A stretch of DNA of 64,000 bases from Oligoflexus sp. (GCA_014377445.1 JACMPP010000030.1:1-64000), one strand, 5' to 3'; positions 35,644 through 44,874 are shown, numbered from the stretch's first letter. A program made the numbers and translations. Notes: generated by a model from the letters alone, not told the origin.

Positions 35644-35662
35644 TGCATTTTATCAAAATGCA
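35644..35662. repeat. palindrome upstream of protease gene
   Basis: TGCATTTT-ATC-AAAATGCA, a perfect 8-bp inverted repeat about 100 bases upstream of the protease start, in an AT-rich stretch. Possible operator or UP-type element; no family assigned. Confidence 0.4.
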
Positions 35663-35802
35663 TTTTGGCATTTCATTCGTGCATAGAGATAATGTTTTTA
35701 TGGCGTAGTCGAAAAGAAGTGGAGTCTGCAAATACGGTCTTAGGAGAGGCTCAGAGGAGGCGAGAATCCCGCGAGAACTCAAGGATGAGCCCTCCCGCGT
35801 GA

Positions 35803-36144
35803 TTAAGAGGCTAAATCAAAGTGTTTATGATGCTCGCTTTTGATGAAAGACAAAGCTGGCAGCACATCCTTTTTTATAAAACTTACAAAATCAGACTGAA
35901 TCCCCTTCTCCTTACAGTTCTCTATATGATGGGCAAGCTTCGCCATCAGAGCCTGCTTGGGCTTGGAGAGGGTCATGCTGCCTTCGACAAGCTCGAACAG
36001 TCGCTCTGCGTTGTTGAATGTCTGATTCAACGTTATGTAAGTCACGGACCGGTTATAGTTTACAAAATCAGGGCTCAGAAGTTCACTCAGGCTTTCCTGA
36101 AGCTTCTGATAATAGTTCCACAACATGGAATCCTTGTCTGTCAT
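35803..36144 (-). CDS. hypothetical helical protein
   Basis: A 113-residue protein with a strong GGGAGG ribosome binding site. It is predicted to be all helical (YQKLQESLSELL, FNNAERLFELVEGSM, FVSFIKKDVLPALSFIKSEHHKHFD). No signal peptide and no recognised family. It stands alone, with neither neighbour in the same direction close enough to form an operon. Confidence 0.65.
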   Translation of the reverse strand: MTDKDSMLWNYYQKLQESLSELLSPDFVNYNRSVTYITLNQTFNNAERLFELVEGSMTLSKPKQALMAKLAHHIENCKEKGIQSDFVSFIKKDVLPALSFIKSEHHKHFDLAS

Positions 36145-36408
36145 GCATTTCCTCCCAAGTTAACCTCTTGTCGGCAAGATTTACCGACTTCTGAAGGGGA
36201 GGGGAGATGTCTGCAGATTATTTCTAGGCAACTGATCGATTTCTCAGCAGTTTTATAGTTGTCACATAGGCTTACAAAATATATTGAGAAGTCGGTTGCT
36301 CTTCCCGGCAGAGGACTTATAATTTTTTAATCCCGGTGAGTTTCTAGAGGGTTTTATCTTTTTCAGGTACTGCCATTTAGACTCGTTTGCTTCGGGCGCG
36401 GAGGTCTC

Positions 36409-36993
36409 ATGAAGTACTTTACGATCTTGATAGCCTTGACGCTGATTGCCTGTGGCGTAAAACAAGGGTCTGAACTTTCCGATGTGAAGAGCGAACTGCC
36501 TGATAACTATGCGATCAAATCGCTTTGTTATGGTTTGAGTCAGGATCTGGATAAAGCCGTCAAAGTCGAAGCGGACGATGAGTCTGACATTCGACTATGT
36601 GCTGTCGTTCAAAAAGATGGGCATTTGGGACTGGATATGCGCTACCAGCCGGAAAGAAAGATTATTTCGGCTCCCGTTTTTGCAATGGTTACGCTGCAGG
36701 ATGGCAAGGGCCGGACAGCCAGCGAGATGTTTCGCATGTCTTCGAATCCCCTTTCGGGTGGCTACGAACTCTATCTCACCGATGGTTGCCTGGTCGGTAC
36801 TTTCGGCGGTTGTACGCAGAGCGCTGAGAAGAAAATGTTTCAGTTTCTTGATATCCTGAACGCGCGTGAGCGCAGCAGCAGCTTCGATGTAAGTCTGGCT
36901 TTTGTGTCGATCAAGAATGAACGTGAGACCCAATGGGATCTGCATAACCCGCTTAAAAAAGAGAATTACAAGTTCGCAATCAAAGACCTTTGA
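36409..36993 (+). CDS. lipoprotein, unknown function
   Basis: A 194-residue protein with GGAGG before the ATG and a lipobox LIAC (signal MKYFTILIALTLIACG). The mature part has four further Cys that may form two disulfides (KSLCYGL, RLCAVV, DGCLVGTFGGC). It has beta-rich character, for example KIISAPVFAMVTLQDGKG. No family recognised. Terminated by a strong hairpin that is shared with the convergent neighbour. Confidence 0.75.
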   Translation: MKYFTILIALTLIACGVKQGSELSDVKSELPDNYAIKSLCYGLSQDLDKAVKVEADDESDIRLCAVVQKDGHLGLDMRYQPERKIISAPVFAMVTLQDGKGRTASEMFRMSSNPLSGGYELYLTDGCLVGTFGGCTQSAEKKMFQFLDILNARERSSSFDVSLAFVSIKNERETQWDLHNPLKKENYKFAIKDL

Positions 36994-37016
36994 TAGTTCC
37001 AGTTAAAATAGCAAGA

Positions 37017-37050
37017 AGAGGCGAAGACCAGAAAAGTCTTCGCCTCTTTT
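37017..37050 (+). terminator. rho-independent terminator
   Basis: 12-bp stem AGAGGCGAAGAC / GTCTTCGCCTCT followed by TTTTT, directly after the lipoprotein gene. Confidence 0.9.
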
Positions 37051-37088
37051 TCAATTCACCCGAGTTCGATCGGGGATCGAAAGGCAGC

Positions 37089-37703
37089 TTATTGTTTGTG
37101 GTAAGGAATGTCCGCATCGACAGTTGTAGGACGATCGCCAGTTTCTTTGAGCAGCAGTGCGAATTTTTTGCCGAAATAAAGTGTGCCGTCACGGTTGTCG
37201 TAGACGTCTTGGATCACGTCACCTTTTTTGATGGTGAAGCCTGAACAATCCGCGCTGTCGATCTGAGCTTCGGTGTTGAGAGCCCAATCCGTTTTACCGC
37301 AGAACTTGGTTGTGTTCATTGTGGTGACGAGGGCGTCGGTACCTGGCGTGATCGAAGCTTTGCTGACAGCGAAGTTCAACATGTCGAGGGTTTGATCTGC
37401 AGGCAGCTTGCCTTGCTCTTGGACCGTACCGCTCACTTTGTAAGTAAGGGCCGGTTTGCTGTCACAAGCGGCGCCAGAGTAGTAAACTTCTGTTCTATCG
37501 AAGTCGCCAACTGTGCTGAAGGATAGCTGACGATCCGTAGATGTCAGACCCAGTACGCTGTTTTTGGTACAGTCAGTTTTGTAAGTACCAGCCAGTTGAG
37601 ACGGAATGTTTTCGATAGTCTGGCCGTCGTTGTTGTTATCTTTACCGCAACCAACGCTGAGTAGACCCAAAGCCAAGACTGAAGAAACGATTGCTGTTTT
37701 CAT
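37089..37703 (-). CDS. lipoprotein, unknown function
   Basis: A 204-residue protein. ATG at 37703 (AGAGGT upstream) gives a lipoprotein signal MKTAIVSSVLALGLLSVGC; the longer frame from 37745 is rejected. The mature part begins with a DNNNDG linker, then a lipocalin-like pattern of strands (SQLAGTYKTDCTKN, RQLSFSTVGDFDRTEVYYSG) and contains five Cys. A DGTLYFGKKFALLL end is typical of small beta-barrel lipoproteins. No family assigned. Confidence 0.75.
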   Translation of the reverse strand: MKTAIVSSVLALGLLSVGCGKDNNNDGQTIENIPSQLAGTYKTDCTKNSVLGLTSTDRQLSFSTVGDFDRTEVYYSGAACDSKPALTYKVSGTVQEQGKLPADQTLDMLNFAVSKASITPGTDALVTTMNTTKFCGKTDWALNTEAQIDSADCSGFTIKKGDVIQDVYDNRDGTLYFGKKFALLLKETGDRPTTVDADIPYHKQ

Positions 37704-37801
37704 AGGTAACCTCTTATTGTGAAAAATAACGAATACAGGTGACAAACTGGCTCTCTTAATTCGACCATGGACAAAAAGTCCGCTGGTCGTATCGAGTTCA
37801 C

Positions 37802-37903
37802 TTAGTCCTTATTGAATAACCGTTCACTGAAAGTTTTGATCTCCGCTTCACCTTTGGCAGTAGCAAAACAGCGAGTGAGGAAAACTGTTCGAAGAGTAAT
37901 CAT
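37802..37903 (-). CDS. short ORF (33 residues) with strong ribosome binding site
   Basis: A 33-residue reading frame starting MITLRTVFLTRCFATA, with GGAGG 8 bases before the ATG. The sequence is basic and partly hydrophobic (RTVFLTRCFATAKGEAE). No family recognised. It lies upstream of the lipoprotein gene on the same strand and might be a leader peptide or small membrane-associated protein. Length makes the call uncertain. Confidence 0.4.
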   Translation of the reverse strand: MITLRTVFLTRCFATAKGEAEIKTFSERLFNKD

Positions 37904-38145
37904 ATGATTTTCCTCCATGATCTTAAATTTAAGTGCAGTCCCAAGCTTGGACATAATCCCTTAAGCAGATATCGTGCCAAACTTTGATTTCGTGATTCTC
38001 AAGGCTTTTGTATGCTCAATTATATTCCGTAATTTTGCACTGTAGGAATTAGACATCAGTGCACAGTACACTCTTGATCCAATGTCATAAAAAGAAGACA
38101 GATTGCAAGGACTGTGTTGGAGCAGGGCGGATAAGCTGTAAAACA

Positions 38146-38176
38146 AAAAAGTGCACCGCCGATGGGTACACTTTTT
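38146..38176. terminator. bidirectional terminator after csbD-type gene
   Basis: AAAAAGTGCACC / GGGTACACTTTTT inverted repeat (one mismatch) with T- and A-runs on both sides. Confidence 0.75.
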
Positions 38177-38199
38177 CTTTATATATCTTTGCAGTCTTT

Positions 38200-38403
38200 T
38201 TAGAGCTTAACGGATCTTAGAAAGGAGCTTACTGAGTCCCGAGCTTGTTCGCGAGCCCAACCGTAACGGTTCTGCAGGCGACCCTCCAGCTCATTCAAAC
38301 GCCCACCAATCTCTTCAAGATCGTCGTCAGTGAGTTTGTTCCAGTTGGCTTTTATAGAGCCACGAATCTCTTTCCAGCGTCCTTGAACCAAGTCGGTGTT
38401 CAT
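38200..38403 (-). CDS. CsbD family stress protein
   Basis: A 67-residue protein with AAGGAGGA before ATG at 38403. The pattern DLVQGRWKEIRGSIKANWNKLTDDDLEEIGGRLNELEGRLQNRYGWAREQA matches CsbD proteins, small cytoplasmic hydrophilic proteins induced by general stress. It follows the DUF1328 gene by 43 bases in the same direction, a common stress pair. Expression is likely tied to stationary phase or osmotic stress by family knowledge. Confidence 0.93.
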   Translation of the reverse strand: MNTDLVQGRWKEIRGSIKANWNKLTDDDLEEIGGRLNELEGRLQNRYGWAREQARDSVSSFLRSVKL

Positions 38404-38445
38404 TGTGCAATCCTCCTTTCTTTTCAATCGCGGTTTAATCTCCAA

Positions 38446-38619
38446 TCAGATACGTCGTCCACGTCCGCTCAGGTGGAACACAGTTGTTACGATAAAGAGT
38501 ACAAGGCCAACCCAAAAAAGGATTTGTGCGATACCAGCGGCGCTGCCGGCGATACCACCGAAACCAAGAAATGCAGCGATAAGTGCGATGACGAAAAATG
38601 TTACGGCCCAACTTAACAT
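38446..38619 (-). CDS. DUF1328 (YtjA-like) small membrane protein
   Basis: A 57-residue protein with GAGGT before ATG at 38619; the longer frame from 38691 lacks a ribosome binding site. The sequence [20 protein letters not shown] then [18 protein letters not shown] is typical of DUF1328, with two TM helices and a GRGRR tail. Paired with CsbD downstream. Role is unknown, but the family is linked to envelope or osmotic stress. Confidence 0.93.
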   Translation of the reverse strand: MLSWAVTFFVIALIAAFLGFGGIAGSAAGIAQILFWVGLVLFIVTTVFHLSGRGRRI

Positions 38620-38976
38620 GATATACCTCGAAAATTGATTGAGTGACTTGACCTGCTCCACGAGAGTACTCATGCGAAATACGTGCCACATGCAAAGTCC
38701 GCCTGGAGCCCCGTTGATGGACGTAATCTGTCACGGGAATCATACAGCGTAATCCTTCGTGCAGTGCACTGCCTACAATCAATCTGGCAATGCACCCACC
38801 GATCTGTCGATATCATGTGCCCAAAAATCGTTTGACCTCTATTTTTTGGCATGATGTCTGTGCAATTCCAGTGAAGCTTAGCATCCGTTGCATTGCATCG
38901 AATTGAAATGGACGCAAGATTCGATGCCCTCCATAAGTCCATGAACCAAATCTGCGATCACGACATAGGAGTTTAT
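38620..38976. other. intergenic region with palindrome
   Basis: 357 bases upstream of the DUF1328-csbD pair and of the broken lipoprotein gene. It contains the perfect 12-bp palindrome GCAGTGCACTGC at 38761-38772, a possible operator. No ORF or RNA was recognised. Confidence 0.4.
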
Positions 38977-39388
38977 ATGTCTCTCCAATCAGCCAGATGC
39001 CCCAGTCTCTACCCATTGGCCTTGCTCTATCCCTCATTCTTTCGATAGCGGCGTGCGCGACTGTTCTCAACCGGGCTCCTCAGGACTATCATCTGGCGTA
39101 GGCTGCAATCGATCGCGCTCAAGTTGCTAGAGCGGATAGAGCTTTTCCCGTAACGATCGAACGAGACAAGATCAGATAGAAGCTCTGACTCTCTTCAATC
39201 AAAGTCAGAATAAGGACAGACCTGAACCGACTCGTCAGGCTATAGCCCGAGCGGAAGCCAAGAAGGCTGATCAAGCCCGAGTTCTTGCCGAAAAAGCCAC
39301 AAATCCCGCCGGTCTCCAACTCGATCGCCGCGTAGATGCTTTGATCACCATTCGCTCCGCTGCCGATAAGATGACGACGGGCCGTTAA
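38977..39388 (+). pseudogene. broken lipoprotein gene, DUF4398-like
   Basis: AGGAG then ATG at 38977 starts a frame that fails quickly, while a shifted frame from 38997 reads a lipoprotein signal (PQSLPIGLALSLILSIAAC) followed by ATVLNRAPQDYHLA and then an in-frame TAG at 39099. The same frame resumes with AAIDRAQVARADRAFPVTI until a second TAG at 39177. A third frame then continues with EALTLFNQSQNK and ARAEAKKADQARVLAEKAT to TAA at 39386. The coiled, Ala-rich pattern resembles DUF4398-type lipoproteins. One in-frame stop and at least two frameshifts indicate a recently decayed gene, or sequencing errors. Confidence 0.65.
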
Positions 39389-39417
39389 AAAGATCTCGAA
39401 AGTTGAAATTAAAAAAA

Positions 39418-39450
39418 AGAGACTTCGCAGTGTGCGAGTCTCTTGTTTTG
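39418..39450 (+). terminator. rho-independent terminator
   Basis: 11-12 bp stem AGAGACTTCGCA / TGCGAGTCTCT followed by TGTTTTG and preceded by an A-run. It follows the broken lipoprotein gene and also lies downstream of the convergent Hpt gene. Confidence 0.8.
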
Positions 39451-39479
39451 TCAGTAAAGAAAGGGAATGAGCCGGTGAA

Positions 39480-39821
39480 TCAGGTCAACTCCATCCCCGC
39501 TTCAATTTTCTTGCAAGTCGAAATGATCTCTTCAATGTAAACAGCCAGGGACTCAGTCGGCACTGCTGCTTGACCCGAGGCAATTTCTACCGATCCTGCT
39601 ATCTCCGCAAGGGCGGGGTACCCGTAGGTTGCCGCCGCTCCGCGAAGCTGATGCATGAGGCTTGCCAGGTCTTTCCAACTTTCGTTTTCGAAGGCCGCAC
39701 GGCTCTTGATCACTCTTTCGTCGAGGCAGGATACAAAGTCTTGCAAAAGATCGCGATAGATCGGCTGGTCCTTATAAAGGGAAAAGATCACTTCATTTTC
39801 TGTCACAGCCATCTCTATCAT
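39480..39821 (-). CDS. Hpt-domain phosphotransfer protein
   Basis: A 113-residue four-helix Hpt domain. The phospho-accepting His is in LASLMHQLRGAAATYGYPAL, matching the HxLRGAA pattern. The region YRDLLQDFVSCLDERV before it and the helical tail after it fit the family. The gene lies 42 bases downstream of the NtrC-type regulator in the same direction, so the two are likely one operon. It would relay phosphate between a hybrid kinase encoded elsewhere and a receiver, possibly the NtrC-type protein. Confidence 0.88.
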   Translation of the reverse strand: MIEMAVTENEVIFSLYKDQPIYRDLLQDFVSCLDERVIKSRAAFENESWKDLASLMHQLRGAAATYGYPALAEIAGSVEIASGQAAVPTESLAVYIEEIISTCKKIEAGMELT

Positions 39822-39863
39822 CTACCTATTGTATAAAGATAATTCCATCGGTCACGCATTCGA

Positions 39864-41354
39864 TCAACGGAACTCGTCGACATGCAAATCGTAGCGTTCG
39901 AGCAAGCGATAGATATCGGCGCGATAACGCCCCGCCCGTTTCGAAGTTTCGGAAATGTTGCCGCCTGTGTCGTTTAATAGCGACTCGAGATAGATCTTCT
40001 CGAATGCCTGCTTAGCCTCAGTGAGTGGCAACTGGAAAATCTTCTCATCGATGTCCACTTCAAGACCGGATCCCGAGCCTGTCGGGGTCGATTTGCTGCT
40101 TTCGACGGCAGGGCTGGAGATTGCTTGAGTGTTCGCCTGATTTTGCTGCTGACTGAGACCCGAATTTTTCTTAGGCGTATTGTTCGGCAAATGCAGATGC
40201 TGAAAGAGGTCTTCCACACGGATGTGGTCGTTTTGCGTCAGAACCACCGCTCGTTCGATAGCATTCCGAAGCTCACGGATGTTACCGGGCCAATCGTAGG
40301 CAATCAAGCGGCGCATGACGCTGTCGGCAGGCATCGTGATGACACGATTAAAGCGTTGATTAAACTCATTGATAAAGGATTCCACCAAGAGAGGAATATC
40401 CTCTTTGCGGTGACGCAGGGGTGGAATATATAGGGGAACGACCGACAGACGATAATAAAGATCTTCCCGGAAACGTCCGCTTTGGACTTCTTCGATCAAA
40501 TCCCTGTGCGTGGCTGCAATCACTCGTGTCTGAATCTTGATAGGGGTCGCCGAGCCGACAGGAGTGACAACTCGCTCCTGAAGAACACGAAGGAGCTTCG
40601 CCTGGAGGCTGAGCGGCATGTCACCGATCTCGTCAAAAAGCAATGTACCTGTGGAACAGAGTTCCAAAATACCCTTACGATCGACCTTGGCATCGGTAAA
40701 CGCGCCGCGTTTGTGACCGAAAAGTTCGGATTCAAGAAGGTTCTCAGGGATCGCAGCACAGTTGATCGCCTCAAAGCGTTCCGTCGAACGATTGGAGATC
40801 TTGTGCAGGGAACGCGCAATGACCTCTTTACCGGTTCCTGATTCGCCGAGAAGGAGAATCGTGGAATCGACGTTCTTAAGCTGCTGAAGGCGTTGACAGA
40901 GCTCTTGGAAAGCTTTGCTGTTGCCGATCATGCCGACGCGGGCAAACTCGCCACCGCTCATGTCGGGTGGAATGGGATCGGGCACCTGAGTATGTTTTTT
41001 GATTTGCGCCGCGATCTCGTCGGGAGCCGTATCTTTAGTAATATAGCCGGTCGCTCCGTTTTGCAGAGCCCATATCGCCGTCTCGAGAGAGGCGTGAGCC
41101 GTCAACACGAAGACTTTAGACAGGGGAGACTTTGACACCAGATAGGGCAGCCCATCGAGACCATTTTCGTGGCCAAGGTTCAAGTCGAGAAGTACGGCAT
41201 CGATCGAGTAACGCGAGACGAAGTCCTTCATCTCGTCAAGATTGTGAGCGAGATCCACCAGGAATCCGGCTTCAGACAACGCGAGCTTCCAGAAAGCGCA
41301 GGTTTGCCTGTCATCATCCACAATCAATAAGCGTCCGTTGTATTCGTTTGGCAT
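39864..41354 (-). CDS. NtrC-type sigma-54 response regulator
   Basis: A 496-residue protein from ATG at 41354; the longer frame is rejected although the ribosome binding site is weak. Receiver residues 1-125: acidic D13-D15, phospho-acceptor D57 (VLLDLNLG), switch Thr in VLTAHA, Lys in YITKDT. AAA+ domain: Walker A GESGTGKE, sigma-54 contact loop GAFTDA (variant of GAFTGA), Walker B LLFDEIGD, arginine finger region RFREDLYYRL. The C-terminal Fis-type HTH is a short helix pair ending RADIYRLLERYDLH. A low-complexity linker (about 405-440) precedes it. Regulates sigma-54 promoters; kinase not in the window. Confidence 0.95.
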   Translation of the reverse strand: MPNEYNGRLLIVDDDRQTCAFWKLALSEAGFLVDLAHNLDEMKDFVSRYSIDAVLLDLNLGHENGLDGLPYLVSKSPLSKVFVLTAHASLETAIWALQNGATGYITKDTAPDEIAAQIKKHTQVPDPIPPDMSGGEFARVGMIGNSKAFQELCQRLQQLKNVDSTILLLGESGTGKEVIARSLHKISNRSTERFEAINCAAIPENLLESELFGHKRGAFTDAKVDRKGILELCSTGTLLFDEIGDMPLSLQAKLLRVLQERVVTPVGSATPIKIQTRVIAATHRDLIEEVQSGRFREDLYYRLSVVPLYIPPLRHRKEDIPLLVESFINEFNQRFNRVITMPADSVMRRLIAYDWPGNIRELRNAIERAVVLTQNDHIRVEDLFQHLHLPNNTPKKNSGLSQQQNQANTQAISSPAVESSKSTPTGSGSGLEVDIDEKIFQLPLTEAKQAFEKIYLESLLNDTGGNISETSKRAGRYRADIYRLLERYDLHVDEFR

Positions 41355-41790
41355 ATCTACACATCCAAAATCGTGATTTTCGAAAAAGTCGCGCCAGGGC
41401 GCTATGACGCCAAAAAGTATATAACACAGAAAAGAGGGGGGTGTTAGCAAGACCCTTCAGTAGTCTCTACAATACAATCAACTAACCGTCTGTAATAAAA
41501 AACATTTCGCCTTTGTTGGAAGAAATCGCCCGAATTCGAATCCAGCAAAGATTTCAGGAATCTCAAGCTTTTAGTTCTACACAAGTAACCAGTCGGGCCA
41601 TTTCGACTTGCACGAAAGAGATAGCCTATTTCAGACCCCCGTATTTTACCCGCTTTGCATCCCTTTCTCTTTTTCTCAATTCGCTCCCTGGTTCCGCTCC
41701 TTTGACCCGGGTTTCACACTTTGTCTTTGGCGCTTGCCGCAGGTTCATGGTATTCCCTCATGATCCGAACACATTTATCAGGATGAATTC
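41355..41790. promoter_or_regulatory. divergent promoter region
   Basis: 436 bases between the NtrC-type gene and the polysaccharide methyltransferase gene. AT-rich, no convincing ORF. It must contain the promoter of the rightward surface-polysaccharide genes; I see no clear sigma-54 (GG-N10-GC) site. Confidence 0.4.
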
Positions 41791-42474
41791 ATGGACGTCT
41801 TTCAGTCAGGACAGGGTGTTTTCAACAATTCTCCAGAACATGTTTATTATGCTAATCCTCGCCCTGAAATGATGAATCTTCTGCCAAATTCCGCTCAAAA
41901 GATCCTCGATGTCGGATGCGGCTCGGGCAGTTTTGCGCGCGCCTTGAAGAATCAAAAGCCCGGTCGTGAGATCTGGGGCATTGAGATCAACGAAGTGGTC
42001 GGTGCCGAGGCCCGAAAGAATGTGGATAAAGTCCTGGTGGGAGACATCGGTCAGCTCATGGAAGACCTTCCAGCCAAATATTTTGATGCCGTGTATTTTA
42101 ATGATGTTCTCGAACATCTCGCCGATCCTTATACAATCCTTAGCAGAATCGGTCAGCATTTGAAGCCCGATGCGAAGATACTGGTTTCGCTGCCCAACGC
42201 CCGTCACATTCGAAACCTCTTTAACTTCATCGTCAAGAAAGACTGGGAATATACGGATCACGGTGTTCTGGATCGCACGCATCTTCGCTTTTTCACGCTG
42301 AAAAGCGCTCTCCGCATGTTTGATTCCCTCGGTCTCGAAGTCGAATCCTATCAAGGGATCGTCTCTACCGGGAAATGGTTCATGCGCCCTCTTAACTGGT
42401 TATTCTTCGGTTACTTTGAAGACACTTTGTATCTGCAATACGCCTTCAAGGTAAAAGTGCGGCATGTCGATTAA
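41791..42474 (+). CDS. class I SAM-dependent methyltransferase
   Basis: A 227-residue protein with AGGAT before ATG. The SAM-binding motif I is ILDVGCGSGSFARAL, motif post-I WGIEINE, and motif II FDAVYFNDVLEHLADP, as in UbiG-like and sugar-modifying methyltransferases. A hydrophobic C-terminal helix (FMRPLNWLFFGYF) suggests membrane association. It overlaps the flippase gene by 11 bases, so it probably methylates a polysaccharide intermediate or lipid carrier. Confidence 0.88.
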   Translation: MDVFQSGQGVFNNSPEHVYYANPRPEMMNLLPNSAQKILDVGCGSGSFARALKNQKPGREIWGIEINEVVGAEARKNVDKVLVGDIGQLMEDLPAKYFDAVYFNDVLEHLADPYTILSRIGQHLKPDAKILVSLPNARHIRNLFNFIVKKDWEYTDHGVLDRTHLRFFTLKSALRMFDSLGLEVESYQGIVSTGKWFMRPLNWLFFGYFEDTLYLQYAFKVKVRHVD

Positions 42475-43894
42475 TCATCGCCGCATAAGCCTGACGATCG
42501 CTTCCAGCTTGTTCCTCGAAGTGATCAATAAGATCTCTCCACTCCTCATATTGCATCACGCGCAAAAGACACTTGGGCTGCCGGACTTTGGTTGGGCCCA
42601 GATTCAACTTGCGTTGTTTGAAACACTGCAACCTCTTGTCACCTTCGGTTTTGCCAGCTATGCGCTGGCAGAGACGAGCAGCAAAGGTGATGAAACGCCT
42701 CATCTGCAAAATCTTTTCAGTCACATATTTGTCGCCAAAATCATCAATGCCGCCTTCGTCAGCATCCTCTATCTGGCCAGTCTCCACGCGCGCGGTTTGG
42801 CGATCGATGCCACATCTTTGGGAATACTGGCCATCGTCATGCTCGCGGGTGTCTTCGATTTCTATTGGATCGCCATCGTTAAGCATAAGATTGCCAATAT
42901 CAGTCTGATCAGCGGACTTTTCCGCATCATTTCTCTAATCGCCATCCTCAGGTTCGTCAAAGACCCAGGCGACAAAGCGCTCTTTGTCGGCTTATCGCTG
43001 ATCCCCAACGCGCTCATCTCGATCGGAACAGGCCTCATTTCCTTTCGATTCCTCAAGTTCTCACGACTGGCTGGGCCACGGATCAAAGAAATTTTTTATA
43101 AGTCCTCACCCTTTGCGCTCCTGGTGCTGGTCATAACGATTCTGGAGCGTGCCGATATCTTTGCGGTTGAACGGAGCTATGGTTTGGCTGTAGCTGGCGC
43201 TTATGCGGGACCGGCTAAGGTCGTGCAGAGTCTTTCGATGGTGATTTCGTCGCTGTCTCTGCCCTTCTTTGCAGAAATTCTCAAGGTCAACGACCGGGAC
43301 ACTCTTGCCAAACACGTGAGCCTCAGCCTCTGGTGCCTGAGCGCTTTGATTGCGCCGATAGTCTTTGGAATGCCTTTCATTGAAGCTGATGTGATCGGCA
43401 TTCTCTTTACGAATGTTTCGAGTTCAGTTGACCATATCGTGAGCCTTCTCAGTGTAGGCATGATCGGGACTATTTTCGTCTCCGTATTTGGCCTCCAGCT
43501 CCTGATGGCCAAAGGCCGGCCCTGGCCTATTATTAAGGCCTGCTTGGTCTATGTCGTACTCGTTCCGATGGCTATCTGGATGGGGCGCGATCAGTTCGGC
43601 CTTCAGGCGGTCGCCTTGTCGGTGATTGTCGGAAAGATCCTGGTGGGACTGGCCTGCCTTTATGCGGCGAAAGCCTATCTGCCAAAGATCCCATGGCTCA
43701 CCTTCTTCAAGCCTTTCATGGCCGGCGCCTGCATGGGTCTGGTACTCTGGCTCTTGCATCTGGATGGATTGATTCTGAATATTGCGGTCGGGGCTGTTGC
43801 CTATGCCATCGCCATGCTCGTTTCGAACTTCAGGGAGTTCAAAGAGATAGCGAAGCATCCGAGACTCAAACGTTACTTCGAGCGATGGCTCTAA
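42464..43894 (+). CDS. Wzx-like polysaccharide flippase (MATE-like fold)
   Basis: A 476-residue protein with about 12-14 TM helices. The N-terminal HRRISLTIASSLFLEVINKISPLLI and PLVTFGFASYALAETS segments fit the polysaccharide biosynthesis/Wzx family (MviN/MATE fold), which moves lipid-linked oligosaccharide across the inner membrane. The start overlaps the upstream methyltransferase, and the stop is 2 bases before the convergent GT2 stop. Forms one functional locus with the glycosyltransferases and ligase on the other strand. Confidence 0.9.
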   Translation: MSINHRRISLTIASSLFLEVINKISPLLILHHAQKTLGLPDFGWAQIQLALFETLQPLVTFGFASYALAETSSKGDETPHLQNLFSHIFVAKIINAAFVSILYLASLHARGLAIDATSLGILAIVMLAGVFDFYWIAIVKHKIANISLISGLFRIISLIAILRFVKDPGDKALFVGLSLIPNALISIGTGLISFRFLKFSRLAGPRIKEIFYKSSPFALLVLVITILERADIFAVERSYGLAVAGAYAGPAKVVQSLSMVISSLSLPFFAEILKVNDRDTLAKHVSLSLWCLSALIAPIVFGMPFIEADVIGILFTNVSSSVDHIVSLLSVGMIGTIFVSVFGLQLLMAKGRPWPIIKACLVYVVLVPMAIWMGRDQFGLQAVALSVIVGKILVGLACLYAAKAYLPKIPWLTFFKPFMAGACMGLVLWLLHLDGLILNIAVGAVAYAIAMLVSNFREFKEIAKHPRLKRYFERWL

Positions 43895-43896
43895 GA

Positions 43897-44874
43897 CTAT
43901 TTGCTCCAGAGATCCTTGAGCGTGGGGATCTTGAACTTCACGACCTTCACCCAATGGAAAAGCTTCTTTTGGAGGCCTAAAGGGATGAAGAAGGTCGCCA
44001 GGAGAAAGACCAGACGGTTCAGTGTCGACGGGATAAAGTAAAGCTTCAAGCTCTTCAGCAAGAGTCGCAAAGCCTTGGGACGGTCACTCGCAAAGAGTGA
44101 AACGGCCTCGGTTCGACAGGCCTGGGCAAGGATCGAGCGCTTGGCTTTCTCCGGCACAGCATCGTTCTCTAGCGCCTCATAAACCTTATAAAAGCCCTTC
44201 ACAAAGATGTTGTTCTCGTGACTAAGATTATTTGCGTGTGCATAATAATAGGTTAAGGGTAGCGCGACCTGATAGATCCCGCCCATCTGAGCGAGGCGGA
44301 CAAAGAGATAGAAGTCATCTACCCCTTTCATTTCAGGATGAAAGCCAACCTCGCGAATCATTTTTTCAGGACCGATAAAGGACGAGAATATGATCTGGAG
44401 GCCTTGGTAAATGACGTCTTCAGGTCTCTGTTTGATCACAGGAGCCGTTCGGATATCGCCGTTGTAATGATAATACTCGTCGGGGCCTTCGACTTTATTC
44501 CAGACGATGCGATCGGTATGGACGATGCTCGCATCTGGGTGGTCAGTCAGAACAGCTAGCTGAATGGAAAGCTTCTGCGGAGCCCAGAAATCATCGTGGT
44601 CCACGAAGGCGATGTACTGGCCTGTCGCGTGGGTCAGGCCCACCGCGCGGGTTCGCGATGGATAGCCTTCCGGCGTCTTATGCAGCAGGCGAAAGCGAGG
44701 ATCCTTCAGGCATTGGGCTTCGATGATCGCGCAGGTATCGTCCTTGGAACCATCGTCGACCAGGATCGCTTCCCAGTTGCGATAGGTCTGGGCTTCCAGC
44801 ATTCGAAAGTAATGGGGCAGATAACGCGTGGAATTATAAACTCCGGTAACTATGGAAACGAGAGCGTCGGTCAT
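43897..44874 (-). CDS. family 2 glycosyltransferase
   Basis: A 325-residue GT-A type enzyme. The opening VSIVTGVYNSTRYLPHYFRMLEAQTY is followed by ILVDDGSKDDT and YIAFVDHDDFWAP (the DxD-like metal site). The C-terminal part has a hydrophobic segment (LNRLVFLLATFFIPLGLQ) that may anchor it to the membrane. It overlaps the GT4 gene start by 4 bases (ATGA), so they are coupled. Donor and acceptor sugars unknown. Confidence 0.93.
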   Translation of the reverse strand: MTDALVSIVTGVYNSTRYLPHYFRMLEAQTYRNWEAILVDDGSKDDTCAIIEAQCLKDPRFRLLHKTPEGYPSRTRAVGLTHATGQYIAFVDHDDFWAPQKLSIQLAVLTDHPDASIVHTDRIVWNKVEGPDEYYHYNGDIRTAPVIKQRPEDVIYQGLQIIFSSFIGPEKMIREVGFHPEMKGVDDFYLFVRLAQMGGIYQVALPLTYYYAHANNLSHENNIFVKGFYKVYEALENDAVPEKAKRSILAQACRTEAVSLFASDRPKALRLLLKSLKLYFIPSTLNRLVFLLATFFIPLGLQKKLFHWVKVVKFKIPTLKDLWSK

